From Rhodanobacteraceae bacterium (GTDB lineage Bacteria; Pseudomonadota; Gammaproteobacteria; Xanthomonadales; Rhodanobacteraceae): a stretch of 64,000 nt of DNA. Made by a program: the position numbers and the translations under genes. Positions 32,597-40,992 of this stretch are shown piece after piece. The notes beneath the pieces were generated by a model. That model saw only the letters and a list, made by a program, of their open reading frames with translations. It was not told the origin of the DNA and searched no databases. Within the stretch, counting starts at the first letter, position 1. Each line of letters starts with the position of its first letter. The DNA lies in NCBI GenBank assembly GCA_027019085.1, contig JALUXG010000039.1, positions 113,237 to 177,236 of the forward strand, read 5' to 3'.

Positions 32597-35353
32597 ATGC
32601 GCGATGTGTCGAGCGGAATGCAGGTCCCACTGAGCCGGCGGCTGAGACCGTTGGTGTGGGGGATGGCCGTGGTGGTCATCCTGCTGTTGGGCCTGTCCTG
32701 GGGTGCCCTGAAGGTCCAGGTGGCTCTCGCCGGCTTTCTTAACGGCGAGAGCATCTGGTCCAAGGCTCAGAAGCAGGCGGTGATCGACCTTGACGCCTAT
32801 GCCGGAACCGGCGACCCCCGCGAGCTGGAGCGCTTCCGCAGCAAGTACAAGGTCCTGCTCGACTACCGTTATGCCCGTGATGCGTCGACGCAGGCCGATT
32901 ACGACTATCCGCGGATCGCCGCCCGGTTGCAGGAAGGCCGCGCCATGCCGCAGGCCATCCCGATGATCATATTCATGCTGCGCCATTTCCAGGGCGCGCC
33001 CTATGTACGCGATGCATTGGCGGCCTGGCGTGCAACCGATGCACGTGTGGAGAGGCTCGATGCCATTGCCCGGGAGCTTGAGGCGGACTATGCCAGCGGG
33101 GACAGGTTGGCACCGCTGCGCGTGCAGGCCGTGCGCAGCGAAGTTGCTGCAATCAACGCCTATATCGAGCCGCTCAGCAACCGCTTTTCGGTCCAGATGG
33201 CGCATGCTGCGGTCTGGGTTTCGGATGTGCTGTTCGCAGGTCTGGTGCTGGCCGCCGTGCTGGCGATTGCCCTGTGGTTGTGGCTGGCGCGGCGGATTCT
33301 CCAGGACATGCGGGGCACCGAGGAACGGTTCCGACTGCTATTCAACAGCGCAGCCGAGGCGATCGTGATGGTCGAGGAAGACGCCGGCACGATCCTGCAT
33401 GCCAACCGGATGGCTTCGGCATGGACCGGCATCAGTGAAAGGCAGTTGCGCGGTCGGGCGTATTTCAGCCTGTTCGATAGGCGTGAGGCCATCCGGGATC
33501 AGGGCAGGCGGATATGCATGCTGCGCGGCCCCCAGGGCCAGCTTCGGCCGGTGGAAGTGTCCAGCAGTGTGGTGCGCTGGGGTGAAAAACTGCGCGTTCG
33601 CCAGGAGATCCTGCATGATCTGAGCGAGCGCATGGAAATGGACCGCGAACGTCGCATTGCGTCGCAGGCCATGGCCAACGTGGCCGAGGGCGTGATCATT
33701 TCCGATGCCCGGCGGCGGATACTGTCCATCAATGCCGCCTACCGGCGCATGACCGGATACGATTCACGCGATGTCGAGGGTCAGCCGATCGACGCCTGGC
33801 GACGCATGCCGGACGGCGTGCCGCTGCCCTTGACGTTGTGGGATGAAGTGGCGCGCAGGGGCCACTGGAGCGGCGAAGTGCAGGCCCGCAGGCACGACGG
33901 CAGCCTGTACCCGGAATTGCTCAGCATCAGCGCCATTCGCGGTCCGGACGGCCAGATCGAGCATTTCGTGGCGGTATGCACCGATATCACCGAAGGCAAG
34001 GCCGCGCAGCGCCACCTGCAGTATCTGGCCGCGCACGACACCCTGACCGGCCTGGCCAACCGCAGCGAATTCGAGCAGCGCCTGAGCGAAGTGATCGTCG
34101 CAAGCGAGAAGCGCCACCAGATCGCGGCCGTGGTGTTCCTTGATCTGGACAACTTCAAGCTGGTCAACGACAGCTACAGCCATGCCATCGGCGACCGCCT
34201 GCTGCTGGTGGTGGCCGAACGCATCCAGCACCTGGTACCCACCGGCGCGCTGGCCGGCCGCATCGGCGGTGATGAATTCACGGTGTTGCTGAGCAGTCTG
34301 AAGATGCGCGATGACGCCTCTGCGCTGGCCGGCCAGCTCATCGAGTCCATGGCCCTGCCGTTCCAGGTCGAAGGCTGCGAAATCGCCCTCAGTGCAAGCA
34401 TCGGCATTGCCACGTTCCCTCTCGACGGCCACGACGCATCGACGCTGATCACCAACGCGCATGCTGCGATGCACAATGCCAAGCAGGAAGGGCACAGCAG
34501 TTTCCGCTTCTACAACCCGCGCATGCGTGCCGACGCCAACCGCCGCCTGCTGCTGCTGAGCGACTTGCGGCGTGCTCTGGATGAAAACCAGTTCCGGCTG
34601 GTGTTCCAGCCCAGTGTGCGCTTTGCCGACGAACAGCTGGTCGGCGCCGAGGCGCTGGTGCGCTGGCAGCATCCTGACCGCGGACCGATCCAGCCGGCCG
34701 AATTCGTGCCGATTGCCGAGTCACTCGGGCTGATCCGTCATATCGATGCGTGGGTGCTCAACGAGGTTTGTCGCCACATTGCGGCATGGAAGGCGAGTGG
34801 GCTGGAGTTGCCGCGTATCGCGGTCAACATTTCCGCAAGCTGGTTCTCACGCCCCGATTTCGTCGAGCATCTGACCGGCACCATCCGCCATCACGGCATT
34901 CCAGCCGCGCACCTCATGCTGGAAATCACCGAAGGCACGATCCTCAGGCTCGGCGAGGCCACGCGCAGCACCATGAGTGCCCTGCATGCGCTCGGCGTGG
35001 CCGTGGCGATCGACGACTTCGGCACCGGCTATTCCTCGCTGGCCTACCTGAAGTTGCCGGCAGTGGCCTGCCTGAAGATCGATCGCTCGTTCGTGCTCGA
35101 ACTGCCGCAAAGCACGGAGGACGCGAAGATCGTGCAGGCGATGATCGTCATGGCGCGAAGCCTGGGGCTGGAAGTGATCGCCGAGGGGGTCGAAACCGAA
35201 GCCCAGCACGCCTTCCTGCGCCAGGCCGGCTGCGCGGAAGGCCAGGGCTTCCTGTATGCCAGACCGGTCGAGTCGGAGGACATCGAGCGCATGTTCCGCA
35301 GGAAACGCACCACCTGGACGGGACAGGCGAGGTCGGCGCCGCCCGCGGGTTGA
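32597..35353 (+). CDS. Membrane-anchored PAS-PAS-GGDEF-EAL cyclic-di-GMP enzyme
   Basis: 918 residues from ATG 32597; a GTG lies 6 bases upstream, but the Shine-Dalgarno AGGGG fits the ATG. A first helix (WGMAVVVILLLGLSWGAL) and a second (VLFAGLVLAAVLAIALWLWL, about 215-235) enclose a periplasmic sensor of about 170 residues. Two PAS domains follow, then GGDEF (557-561, intact) and EAL (E685 in GAEALVRW). [14 protein letters not shown] and KIDRSFV are intact, ending QGFLYARP. Both cyclase and phosphodiesterase activity look possible. It may be cotranscribed with undA, 61 bases upstream. Confidence 0.93.
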   Translation: MRDVSSGMQVPLSRRLRPLVWGMAVVVILLLGLSWGALKVQVALAGFLNGESIWSKAQKQAVIDLDAYAGTGDPRELERFRSKYKVLLDYRYARDASTQADYDYPRIAARLQEGRAMPQAIPMIIFMLRHFQGAPYVRDALAAWRATDARVERLDAIARELEADYASGDRLAPLRVQAVRSEVAAINAYIEPLSNRFSVQMAHAAVWVSDVLFAGLVLAAVLAIALWLWLARRILQDMRGTEERFRLLFNSAAEAIVMVEEDAGTILHANRMASAWTGISERQLRGRAYFSLFDRREAIRDQGRRICMLRGPQGQLRPVEVSSSVVRWGEKLRVRQEILHDLSERMEMDRERRIASQAMANVAEGVIISDARRRILSINAAYRRMTGYDSRDVEGQPIDAWRRMPDGVPLPLTLWDEVARRGHWSGEVQARRHDGSLYPELLSISAIRGPDGQIEHFVAVCTDITEGKAAQRHLQYLAAHDTLTGLANRSEFEQRLSEVIVASEKRHQIAAVVFLDLDNFKLVNDSYSHAIGDRLLLVVAERIQHLVPTGALAGRIGGDEFTVLLSSLKMRDDASALAGQLIESMALPFQVEGCEIALSASIGIATFPLDGHDASTLITNAHAAMHNAKQEGHSSFRFYNPRMRADANRRLLLLSDLRRALDENQFRLVFQPSVRFADEQLVGAEALVRWQHPDRGPIQPAEFVPIAESLGLIRHIDAWVLNEVCRHIAAWKASGLELPRIAVNISASWFSRPDFVEHLTGTIRHHGIPAAHLMLEITEGTILRLGEATRSTMSALHALGVAVAIDDFGTGYSSLAYLKLPAVACLKIDRSFVLELPQSTEDAKIVQAMIVMARSLGLEVIAEGVETEAQHAFLRQAGCAEGQGFLYARPVESEDIERMFRRKRTTWTGQARSAPPAG

Positions 35354-35446
35354 TTCCCGCGTGCCCGAACTGCACCCCCGCCGAGGTTGCGGTCTCGGCG
35401 CCATTCATGGAAGGATCGAAGACCGATTCGACAGGAATGCCGACCC

Positions 35447-37462
35447 TTGCCATCCAACCCGCACGCCGCCCTCGCACCGCAATCCGAGCTGACCGCCCGC
35501 GGCGTCGTCATCGGCGTCCTGATCACTGTGTTGTTCACCGCCGCCAACGTGTACTTCGGGCTGGAGGCAGGGCTGACTTTTGCCACCTCGATACCCGCCG
35601 CGGTGATCTCGATGGCGGTGCTGCGCAAGGTCGGTGATGCGACTATCCAGGAAAACAACATCGTGCAGACCATCGCCTCGGCTGCGGGCACGCTGTCGGC
35701 GATCATCTTCGTGCTGCCGGGCCTGGTCATCGCCGGCTGGTGGGCCGGGTTTCCGTACTGGGAAACCGCGCTGATCTGCGCGCTGGGCGGAACCCTGGGC
35801 GTGATGTACTCGATTCCGCTTCGCCGCGCACTGGTCACCCATTCCGACCTGCCCTATCCGGAAGGCGTGGCCTGCGCTGAAGTGCTGAAGGTGGGTGCCA
35901 GCCATCGCGAGGGCGCTGGTGGTGATGCACAGGCGGCCGAAGCCGGGCGTGCGGGCTTTCTCGCCGTGGTGTGGGGTGCGCTGGCATCGGCGGCCTTTGC
36001 GCTGGTCGAGGCGACGCATGTCTTCGCCAAGGATGTCAGCAGCTATTTCCGCATCGGCGAGCGCGGCGCCGTGAGCGGCTTCGATTTCAGTCTTTCCTTC
36101 GCCCTGCTGGCGGTGGGTCATCTGGTGGGGCTGTGGGTGGGCGTATCGATGCTGCTGGGTACGCTCATCGCCTGGGGCTGGGCGGTGCCGCATTATGCCG
36201 TGCTGGCGCATCTGGACGGCTCGGCCGCCGAGGTGGCGAGTACGGTGTTTGGTGACAAGGTGCGCTTTCTCGGTGCCGGCACCATCGCCGCGGCGGCGGT
36301 GTGGACACTGCTGAAACTGGTGCGCCCGGTGGCGGTCGGAATGGCCGATGCCCTGCGCTCATCGCGCCTGCGCAAGGCCGGGCAGGGTGGCAGCCTGCCG
36401 CGCACCGAACACGACCTGCCGATCGGCATCGTGGCGGCGGTCACGCTGGCGTGCATGGTGCCTATTGCCTGGCTGCTGGGCGATTTCAGTATCGGTGCGG
36501 GGCTGTCGTCCAGTCTCTGGGTGCTGGTCATCGGCGGTGTTGCCTTCGTGGCCCTGATGAGCTTCTTCGTCGCCTCGGTGTGCGGCTACATGGCCGGTCT
36601 GGTGGGTTCGTCCAACAGCCCGCTGTCGGGTATCGGCATCCTGGTCATCGTGATCGCCTCGGTGCTGCTGGCGCTCTTCGTGCAGCCCTCGCTCCCGGCC
36701 AGTGCCGGCAAGGCGCTGGTGGCCTTCGCCCTGTTCACGTCCTCGGTGGTGTTTGCCGGAGCGACCATCGCCAACGACAACCTGCAGGACCTCAAGACCG
36801 GCCAGCTGGTCGACGCCACGCCCTGGAAGCAGCAGGTGGCGCTGGTGATCGGCGTGGCGGCCGGGGCACTGATCATCCCGTTCGTGCTCAACCTGCTGAA
36901 CGAGGCCTACGGCTTCGTCGGTGCCGCCCATGCGACCAAGGATGCCCTGGCCGCGCCACAGGCCGGTCTGATCTCGGCGCTGGCGCAGGGCGTGCTGCAA
37001 CACAACATCGACTGGGGACTGATCTGGACCGGTGCCGCCATCGGCGCCGGTATCATCGCGGTGGACGAGGTGCTGGGCCTTGCCGGCACCCGCATGCGCC
37101 TGCCGCCGCTGGCCGTGGGGCTGGGCATCTATCTGCCGACCGAGGTGACGCTGATGATCGTTGTCGGCGCCTTTGTCGGCTGGGCTTTCGACCGCCATGC
37201 CGGGCGGACGCCGCGTCCGGACACCACCCGCCAGCTCGGTGTGCTGATGGCGTCGGGCCTGATCGTCGGCGAAAGCCTGATCGGCGTGGTCCTGGCCGCG
37301 GTGGTGGTGTTCGGCAAGAAGTTCTTCGCCGGCGGGCAGGAACCGCTGGCGCTGGTCGGCCCCGGCTTCGCTCCGATCGGCATGGCACTGGGCGGTGCGG
37401 TGTTCGTGGGGGTGGCTGTGTTCCTGTACCGCTGGGTCTCGCGACTCGCTCGCGGCGCCTGA
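35447..37462 (+). CDS. OPT-family oligopeptide transporter
   Basis: About 671 residues with some 15 membrane helices. OPT signatures include TARGVVIGVLITVLFTAANV, YPEGVACAEVLK and FVASVCGYMAGLVGSSNSPLSG. The family imports small peptides or metal-siderophore complexes by proton symport. No in-frame ATG gives the expected N-terminus. TTG 35447 (LPSNPHAALAPQ) follows AGGAA by 9 bases and is my best start; the coding frame upstream to 35387 has no homology. The 3' end is 15 bases from the convergent sua5 stop, with a hairpin between. Confidence 0.88.
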   Translation: MPSNPHAALAPQSELTARGVVIGVLITVLFTAANVYFGLEAGLTFATSIPAAVISMAVLRKVGDATIQENNIVQTIASAAGTLSAIIFVLPGLVIAGWWAGFPYWETALICALGGTLGVMYSIPLRRALVTHSDLPYPEGVACAEVLKVGASHREGAGGDAQAAEAGRAGFLAVVWGALASAAFALVEATHVFAKDVSSYFRIGERGAVSGFDFSLSFALLAVGHLVGLWVGVSMLLGTLIAWGWAVPHYAVLAHLDGSAAEVASTVFGDKVRFLGAGTIAAAAVWTLLKLVRPVAVGMADALRSSRLRKAGQGGSLPRTEHDLPIGIVAAVTLACMVPIAWLLGDFSIGAGLSSSLWVLVIGGVAFVALMSFFVASVCGYMAGLVGSSNSPLSGIGILVIVIASVLLALFVQPSLPASAGKALVAFALFTSSVVFAGATIANDNLQDLKTGQLVDATPWKQQVALVIGVAAGALIIPFVLNLLNEAYGFVGAAHATKDALAAPQAGLISALAQGVLQHNIDWGLIWTGAAIGAGIIAVDEVLGLAGTRMRLPPLAVGLGIYLPTEVTLMIVVGAFVGWAFDRHAGRTPRPDTTRQLGVLMASGLIVGESLIGVVLAAVVVFGKKFFAGGQEPLALVGPGFAPIGMALGGAVFVGVAVFLYRWVSRLARGA

Positions 37463-37464
37463 GG

Positions 37465-37497
37465 TGCTGCGTGCCGCTCAGCCGGCGGCACGCAGCA
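37465..37497. terminator. Hairpin between the convergent opt and sua5 genes
   Basis: Arms TGCTGCGTGCCG (37465-37476) and its exact complement (37486-37497) enclose a 9-base loop. It sits just after the OPT stop and includes the last codons of sua5, so it may end transcription from both sides. No T-run is visible. Confidence 0.55.
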
Positions 37498-38437
37498 GCC
37501 GGTCACGCACGCCTTGCCAGGCGTCCTCGTCCGCTGGCAGGTCCAGGCCGATCCAGTCCAGCCCCTGGGCATCCAGGTCATGCAGTATGGCATACAGCAT
37601 GCGGGCGTAGCCCGCCGGATCCTCGGGCATGGCGACCATGCGCACGTCGGGAACCGGATCGAACGCCCGCGGGCGGTGCGTGACGACGGCGCCATGCCCC
37701 GGTGGCAGCGACGTGCCGGGTTGCAGCTTGAGCGTGCGCGTGTTCGGACTGTAGTGGCGCGGGTGCATGCCGGGAGCGGCGTGTGCCTGGCCTGGCGCGG
37801 ACTCGGGGGGCAGAGCCGCGGACCGGCCCAGCACCTGTTCCAGCCGTGCCTTCGGGATGCCCCCGGGACGCAGCAGGACCGGGCCCTGCGGGTACAAGGC
37901 CAGCACGGTCGATTCGATGCCCACCGGGCACGGCCCGCCGTCCACGATCATGTCCACCGCGTCGCCGAGCCCCTGTCGCACGTGTTCGGCGGTGGTCGGC
38001 GAGAGCTGCATGAAGCGGTTGGCGCTGGGCGCGGCCACCGGCACGCCGGCGCGCCGCAGCAGGGCCTGCGCCACGGGATGGGCCGGCGCGCGTACGCCGA
38101 CATGCGTGCCGCCCGCCGTCACGCGATCAGGTACCTCTGCACGACGTGGCAGGACCAGGGTCAGCGGGCCCGGCCAGAAGGCATCGGCCAGCCGTGCGGC
38201 CTCGTCCGGCCAGGCCGACACCACGCGCTGCGCGGCGGCACTGTCCGGCACGTGCACGATCAGCGGGCTGCTGTAGGGGCGCTGCTTGGCCGCGAAGATG
38301 CGTTCGACGGCGATTTCGTCCAGCGCGTTCGCGCCCAGCCCGTAGACCGTTTCGGTGGGAAAGGCCACCAGGCCGCCGTGGGCCAGCAGTTCGGCGGCCT
38401 GGTCGATGTTCGGCGGGAGCGGGGGCGATGCGGGCAT
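37478..38437 (-). CDS. L-threonylcarbamoyladenylate synthase, Sua5 type
   Basis: 319 residues. The N-terminal YrdC domain (about 8-200) has GGLVAFPTETVYGLGANA, KQRPYSSPLIVHV and SANRFMQLSPTTAEHV. The C-terminal Sua5 domain carries the HYSPNTR linker motif (about 232) and ends near RDRLLRAAG. It makes threonylcarbamoyl-AMP from threonine, bicarbonate and ATP for the t6A modification of tRNAs reading ANN codons. ATG 38437 is the natural N-terminus. It lies 19 bases after the barstar-S4 fusion gene and is probably cotranscribed with it. Confidence 0.93.
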   Translation of the reverse strand: MPASPPLPPNIDQAAELLAHGGLVAFPTETVYGLGANALDEIAVERIFAAKQRPYSSPLIVHVPDSAAAQRVVSAWPDEAARLADAFWPGPLTLVLPRRAEVPDRVTAGGTHVGVRAPAHPVAQALLRRAGVPVAAPSANRFMQLSPTTAEHVRQGLGDAVDMIVDGGPCPVGIESTVLALYPQGPVLLRPGGIPKARLEQVLGRSAALPPESAPGQAHAAPGMHPRHYSPNTRTLKLQPGTSLPPGHGAVVTHRPRAFDPVPDVRMVAMPEDPAGYARMLYAILHDLDAQGLDWIGLDLPADEDAWQGVRDRLLRAAG

Positions 38438-38456
38438 GGACGGGCGTGACGGCGGG

Positions 38457-39119
38457 TCAGTGGTCGGCGCGACGCACGAGGATACACCTGCCGTCGACCT
38501 CGACCCGTTGCCCTGCCTGGATCTTGCGGGTCTTGCGCAGCTCGAGGTGCCCATCGACATGCACCGCTCCTGAAGCCACCAGCGCCTTGCCGGCGCCACC
38601 GCTGTCGCACACCCCGACCAGCTTGAGCAGGCGGTTCAATGCGATGTGTTCGCCGCGCAGTTCGAACACCTCGCGGTTTTCGTCCTGGCGCGGGGGTTCG
38701 CCGGGCAGGGTGACGAAGGCGAAGAACGGAATGCGCGCCTGCGCCCAGCGCGCGGCAGCGTCATCGAGGACATCGAGCAGACGGTCGCACTCGACGGGAT
38801 GGGCGGCGTGAAGATCGCCGGCACCGCTGACCAGCAGCACATACCCCTGCGCCGGCAGCCACGACAGATCGTGCAGCCGTTCGCCCAGCGCCTCCCAGCG
38901 CTGTGCGTGCGGTGCGGGACCATCCAGTACCTGATCGAAGGCAGCCACCACCGAGGGCGGATCGCAGTGACCTTGCAGGTGCACATGACGCACGCAGGTC
39001 GCGGGTGCGTGGTCGGCGGCGGCCACCCGCTGCAGGTCTTCGTCGGTGACCAGGAAGACCCCCGATTGCGCGGGATTGTCGAGGTCGAGGGTTTCGGTCC
39101 GGGTCTGCATCGGGGCCAT
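38457..39119 (-). CDS. Barstar-like domain fused to an S4 RNA-binding domain
   Basis: 220 residues from ATG 39119; an in-frame ATG at 39110 is an alternative. Residues about 18-137 resemble the xanthomonad barstar (barnase-inhibitor) family: FDQVLDGP, RWEALGERLHDLSWLPAQGY, then VLLV and RIPFFAFV. Residues about 151-215 are an S4-like RNA-binding domain of YbcJ type (FELRGEHIALNRLLKLVG, then SGGAGKALVASGAVHVDG, RKTRKIQAGQRVEVDG). No stop separates the two. GTG at codon 151 (38669) is exactly where free-standing YbcJ proteins begin, so an S4-only product from an internal start is possible. No barnase-type ribonuclease gene is nearby. Sua5 follows in the same direction. Confidence 0.82.
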   Translation of the reverse strand: MAPMQTRTETLDLDNPAQSGVFLVTDEDLQRVAAADHAPATCVRHVHLQGHCDPPSVVAAFDQVLDGPAPHAQRWEALGERLHDLSWLPAQGYVLLVSGAGDLHAAHPVECDRLLDVLDDAAARWAQARIPFFAFVTLPGEPPRQDENREVFELRGEHIALNRLLKLVGVCDSGGAGKALVASGAVHVDGHLELRKTRKIQAGQRVEVDGRCILVRRADH

Positions 39120-39231
39120 GGCGAGGCGGGAACCGCGCCAGTGTAACGCCGCTGACGGAGCCATGACTTTCGGAGCTGGCCGGATGGCAGGCAAGGGGCC
39201 ACAATCGGCGTGTCACCAGGGGAGAACCCAG

Positions 39232-40881
39232 ATGAAGACTTGCCTGCGCGGATTCGGCGCTTTCACCCTTTTCATGCTCTGTGGGCTGGCGGCATGGCCG
39301 GCGCTGGCCCGTCCGGCCGCAGATGTCCACCGTCCCCAACTGGTTCGCGTCAGCCTGTCCGGCGACATGACGCATGCCACTTCCGGTCGCCTGCTGCTGT
39401 TTGCGCGTTTGCTTCCCGACGATGCAAAGCTTCCCGTGCAGGTGAATACCAGCCCGTTCCGCCCTACCGCTACGGCCGTGGCGGCGCAGGATGTGGCGTA
39501 TCTTGCGCCCGGCAAGAGCATACTCGTCGATGCCGACCTCATGGCCTACCCCAAGGCCTTCTCCGAACTCAAGCCGGGACGTTACGCCGTGCAGGCCGTC
39601 CTGGACGTGCATCACGACTACAATTATTCGGGCCGCGATGCCGGGGATCTGGTCAGCGCCGTGAAGGCCGTCCGTCTCGGCGTGCGCGGCGCGGTCCCCG
39701 AACTCACCCTGACCCGCGTGCTGGGCCCGCGCATGGAGGCCTGGAAGGCGCCTTCGCGCATGCCGCAGGCGATGCGCAAGGAGTTCCAGCAGGCGCTCGA
39801 CGCTGCCCACGCGCATGCACGACGCATCGATTTCGTCAGTCCGGCGCTTACCGCCTTCTGGGGTCGTCCGGTCCACATGCGCGGCTGGGTCCTGTTGCCT
39901 CCCGGTTACGATCCCGCCGCGCCCCGCCGTTACCCCACCGTCTACCAGACCCACGGTTTCGGCGGTGACCTGGCCACCGGGAGTTTCACCGCGGCGCAGG
40001 TCTGGAAGGCGATGGCCAGTGGACAGATGCCGCCGATGATCTGGGTCCTGCTCGATGAGTCCAGCCCCACCGGCACGCACGAGTTCACCGACTCGGTCAA
40101 CAACGGCCCCTGGGGCACCGCGCTGACCACCGAGCTGATCCCGCGGCTGGAACACGAATACCGCATGGACGCGCGCGCCAGCGGGCGTTTCCTCACCGGA
40201 CATTCCTCCGGTGGCTGGGCCACGCTGTGGTTGCAGGTGCGCTATCCGAAACTGTTCGGCGGCACCTGGCCAACCTCGCCCGACCCCAGCGATTTCCATG
40301 ATTTCACCGGGATCGACCTGTATGCGCCGCATGCCAACGTGTATGTCGGGCCGGAGGGCAAGCCTTATCCGCTGGTGCGCATGCACGGCAAGGTACTCGC
40401 CACCTTCCGCCAGTTCGCACGGCTCGAGCAGGTGATCGGCCCGTACGGCGGGCAGATGGCCTCGTTCGACTGGGTGTTCTCGCCGCGCGGCAAGGACGGG
40501 CGACCCGAGCCGATGTTCAACCGCGTCACCGGGGAGGTGAACCCAGATGTGGTCGCCTACTGGCGGGCCCACTACGACATTGCCCACCGCATCCGCACGC
40601 ACTGGAAGCAGCTCAAGCCAGACCTCAACGGCAAGATCCACCTCTACGTGGGCACCGCGGACACCTTCTACCTCAACGGCTCCGCGCGACGTCTGAAAGC
40701 GGTGCTGGACGGCCTGGGTGCAAAATCGTCATTCCATTTCCTGCCCGGTCGCACGCATTTCGACATGTACGCCAAGGGCAAGGACCGCGACTGGCTGCTC
40801 AAGGACATCGCCTGGCAGATGTACCGTGTGGCCCGCCCGCAGGCGACCGTGCCGGAAGCTTACCGCGCAGTCACGCCGTGA
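39232..40881 (+). CDS. Secreted esterase of the Esterase_D / enterochelin-esterase type
   Basis: 549 residues. The N-terminus is a Sec signal peptide (LRGFGAFTLFMLCGLAAWPA, cleaved near ALARP). About 190 residues without a known domain follow, then an alpha/beta-hydrolase of the putative-esterase family. The nucleophile S325 lies in TGHSSGGWATLWL, after RRYPTVYQTHGFGGD. A late histidine (GRTHFDMY, about residue 512) completes the likely triad. ATG 39232 has a GGGGAG Shine-Dalgarno. The substrate is unknown; location is periplasmic or extracellular. It is divergent from the barstar-S4 gene over 112 bases. Confidence 0.88.
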   Translation: MKTCLRGFGAFTLFMLCGLAAWPALARPAADVHRPQLVRVSLSGDMTHATSGRLLLFARLLPDDAKLPVQVNTSPFRPTATAVAAQDVAYLAPGKSILVDADLMAYPKAFSELKPGRYAVQAVLDVHHDYNYSGRDAGDLVSAVKAVRLGVRGAVPELTLTRVLGPRMEAWKAPSRMPQAMRKEFQQALDAAHAHARRIDFVSPALTAFWGRPVHMRGWVLLPPGYDPAAPRRYPTVYQTHGFGGDLATGSFTAAQVWKAMASGQMPPMIWVLLDESSPTGTHEFTDSVNNGPWGTALTTELIPRLEHEYRMDARASGRFLTGHSSGGWATLWLQVRYPKLFGGTWPTSPDPSDFHDFTGIDLYAPHANVYVGPEGKPYPLVRMHGKVLATFRQFARLEQVIGPYGGQMASFDWVFSPRGKDGRPEPMFNRVTGEVNPDVVAYWRAHYDIAHRIRTHWKQLKPDLNGKIHLYVGTADTFYLNGSARRLKAVLDGLGAKSSFHFLPGRTHFDMYAKGKDRDWLLKDIAWQMYRVARPQATVPEAYRAVTP

Positions 40882-40992
40882 GTGAGGCCGTTTTGTCCAC
40901 CGGCTGATCGGGCAGGCAGCAACCGGGCAGAAGGCGCGCCGGTAGGCGCGACCGAAGGGATGCCGTGGTTCGAAAAAGCGAAGCGGCACTGT

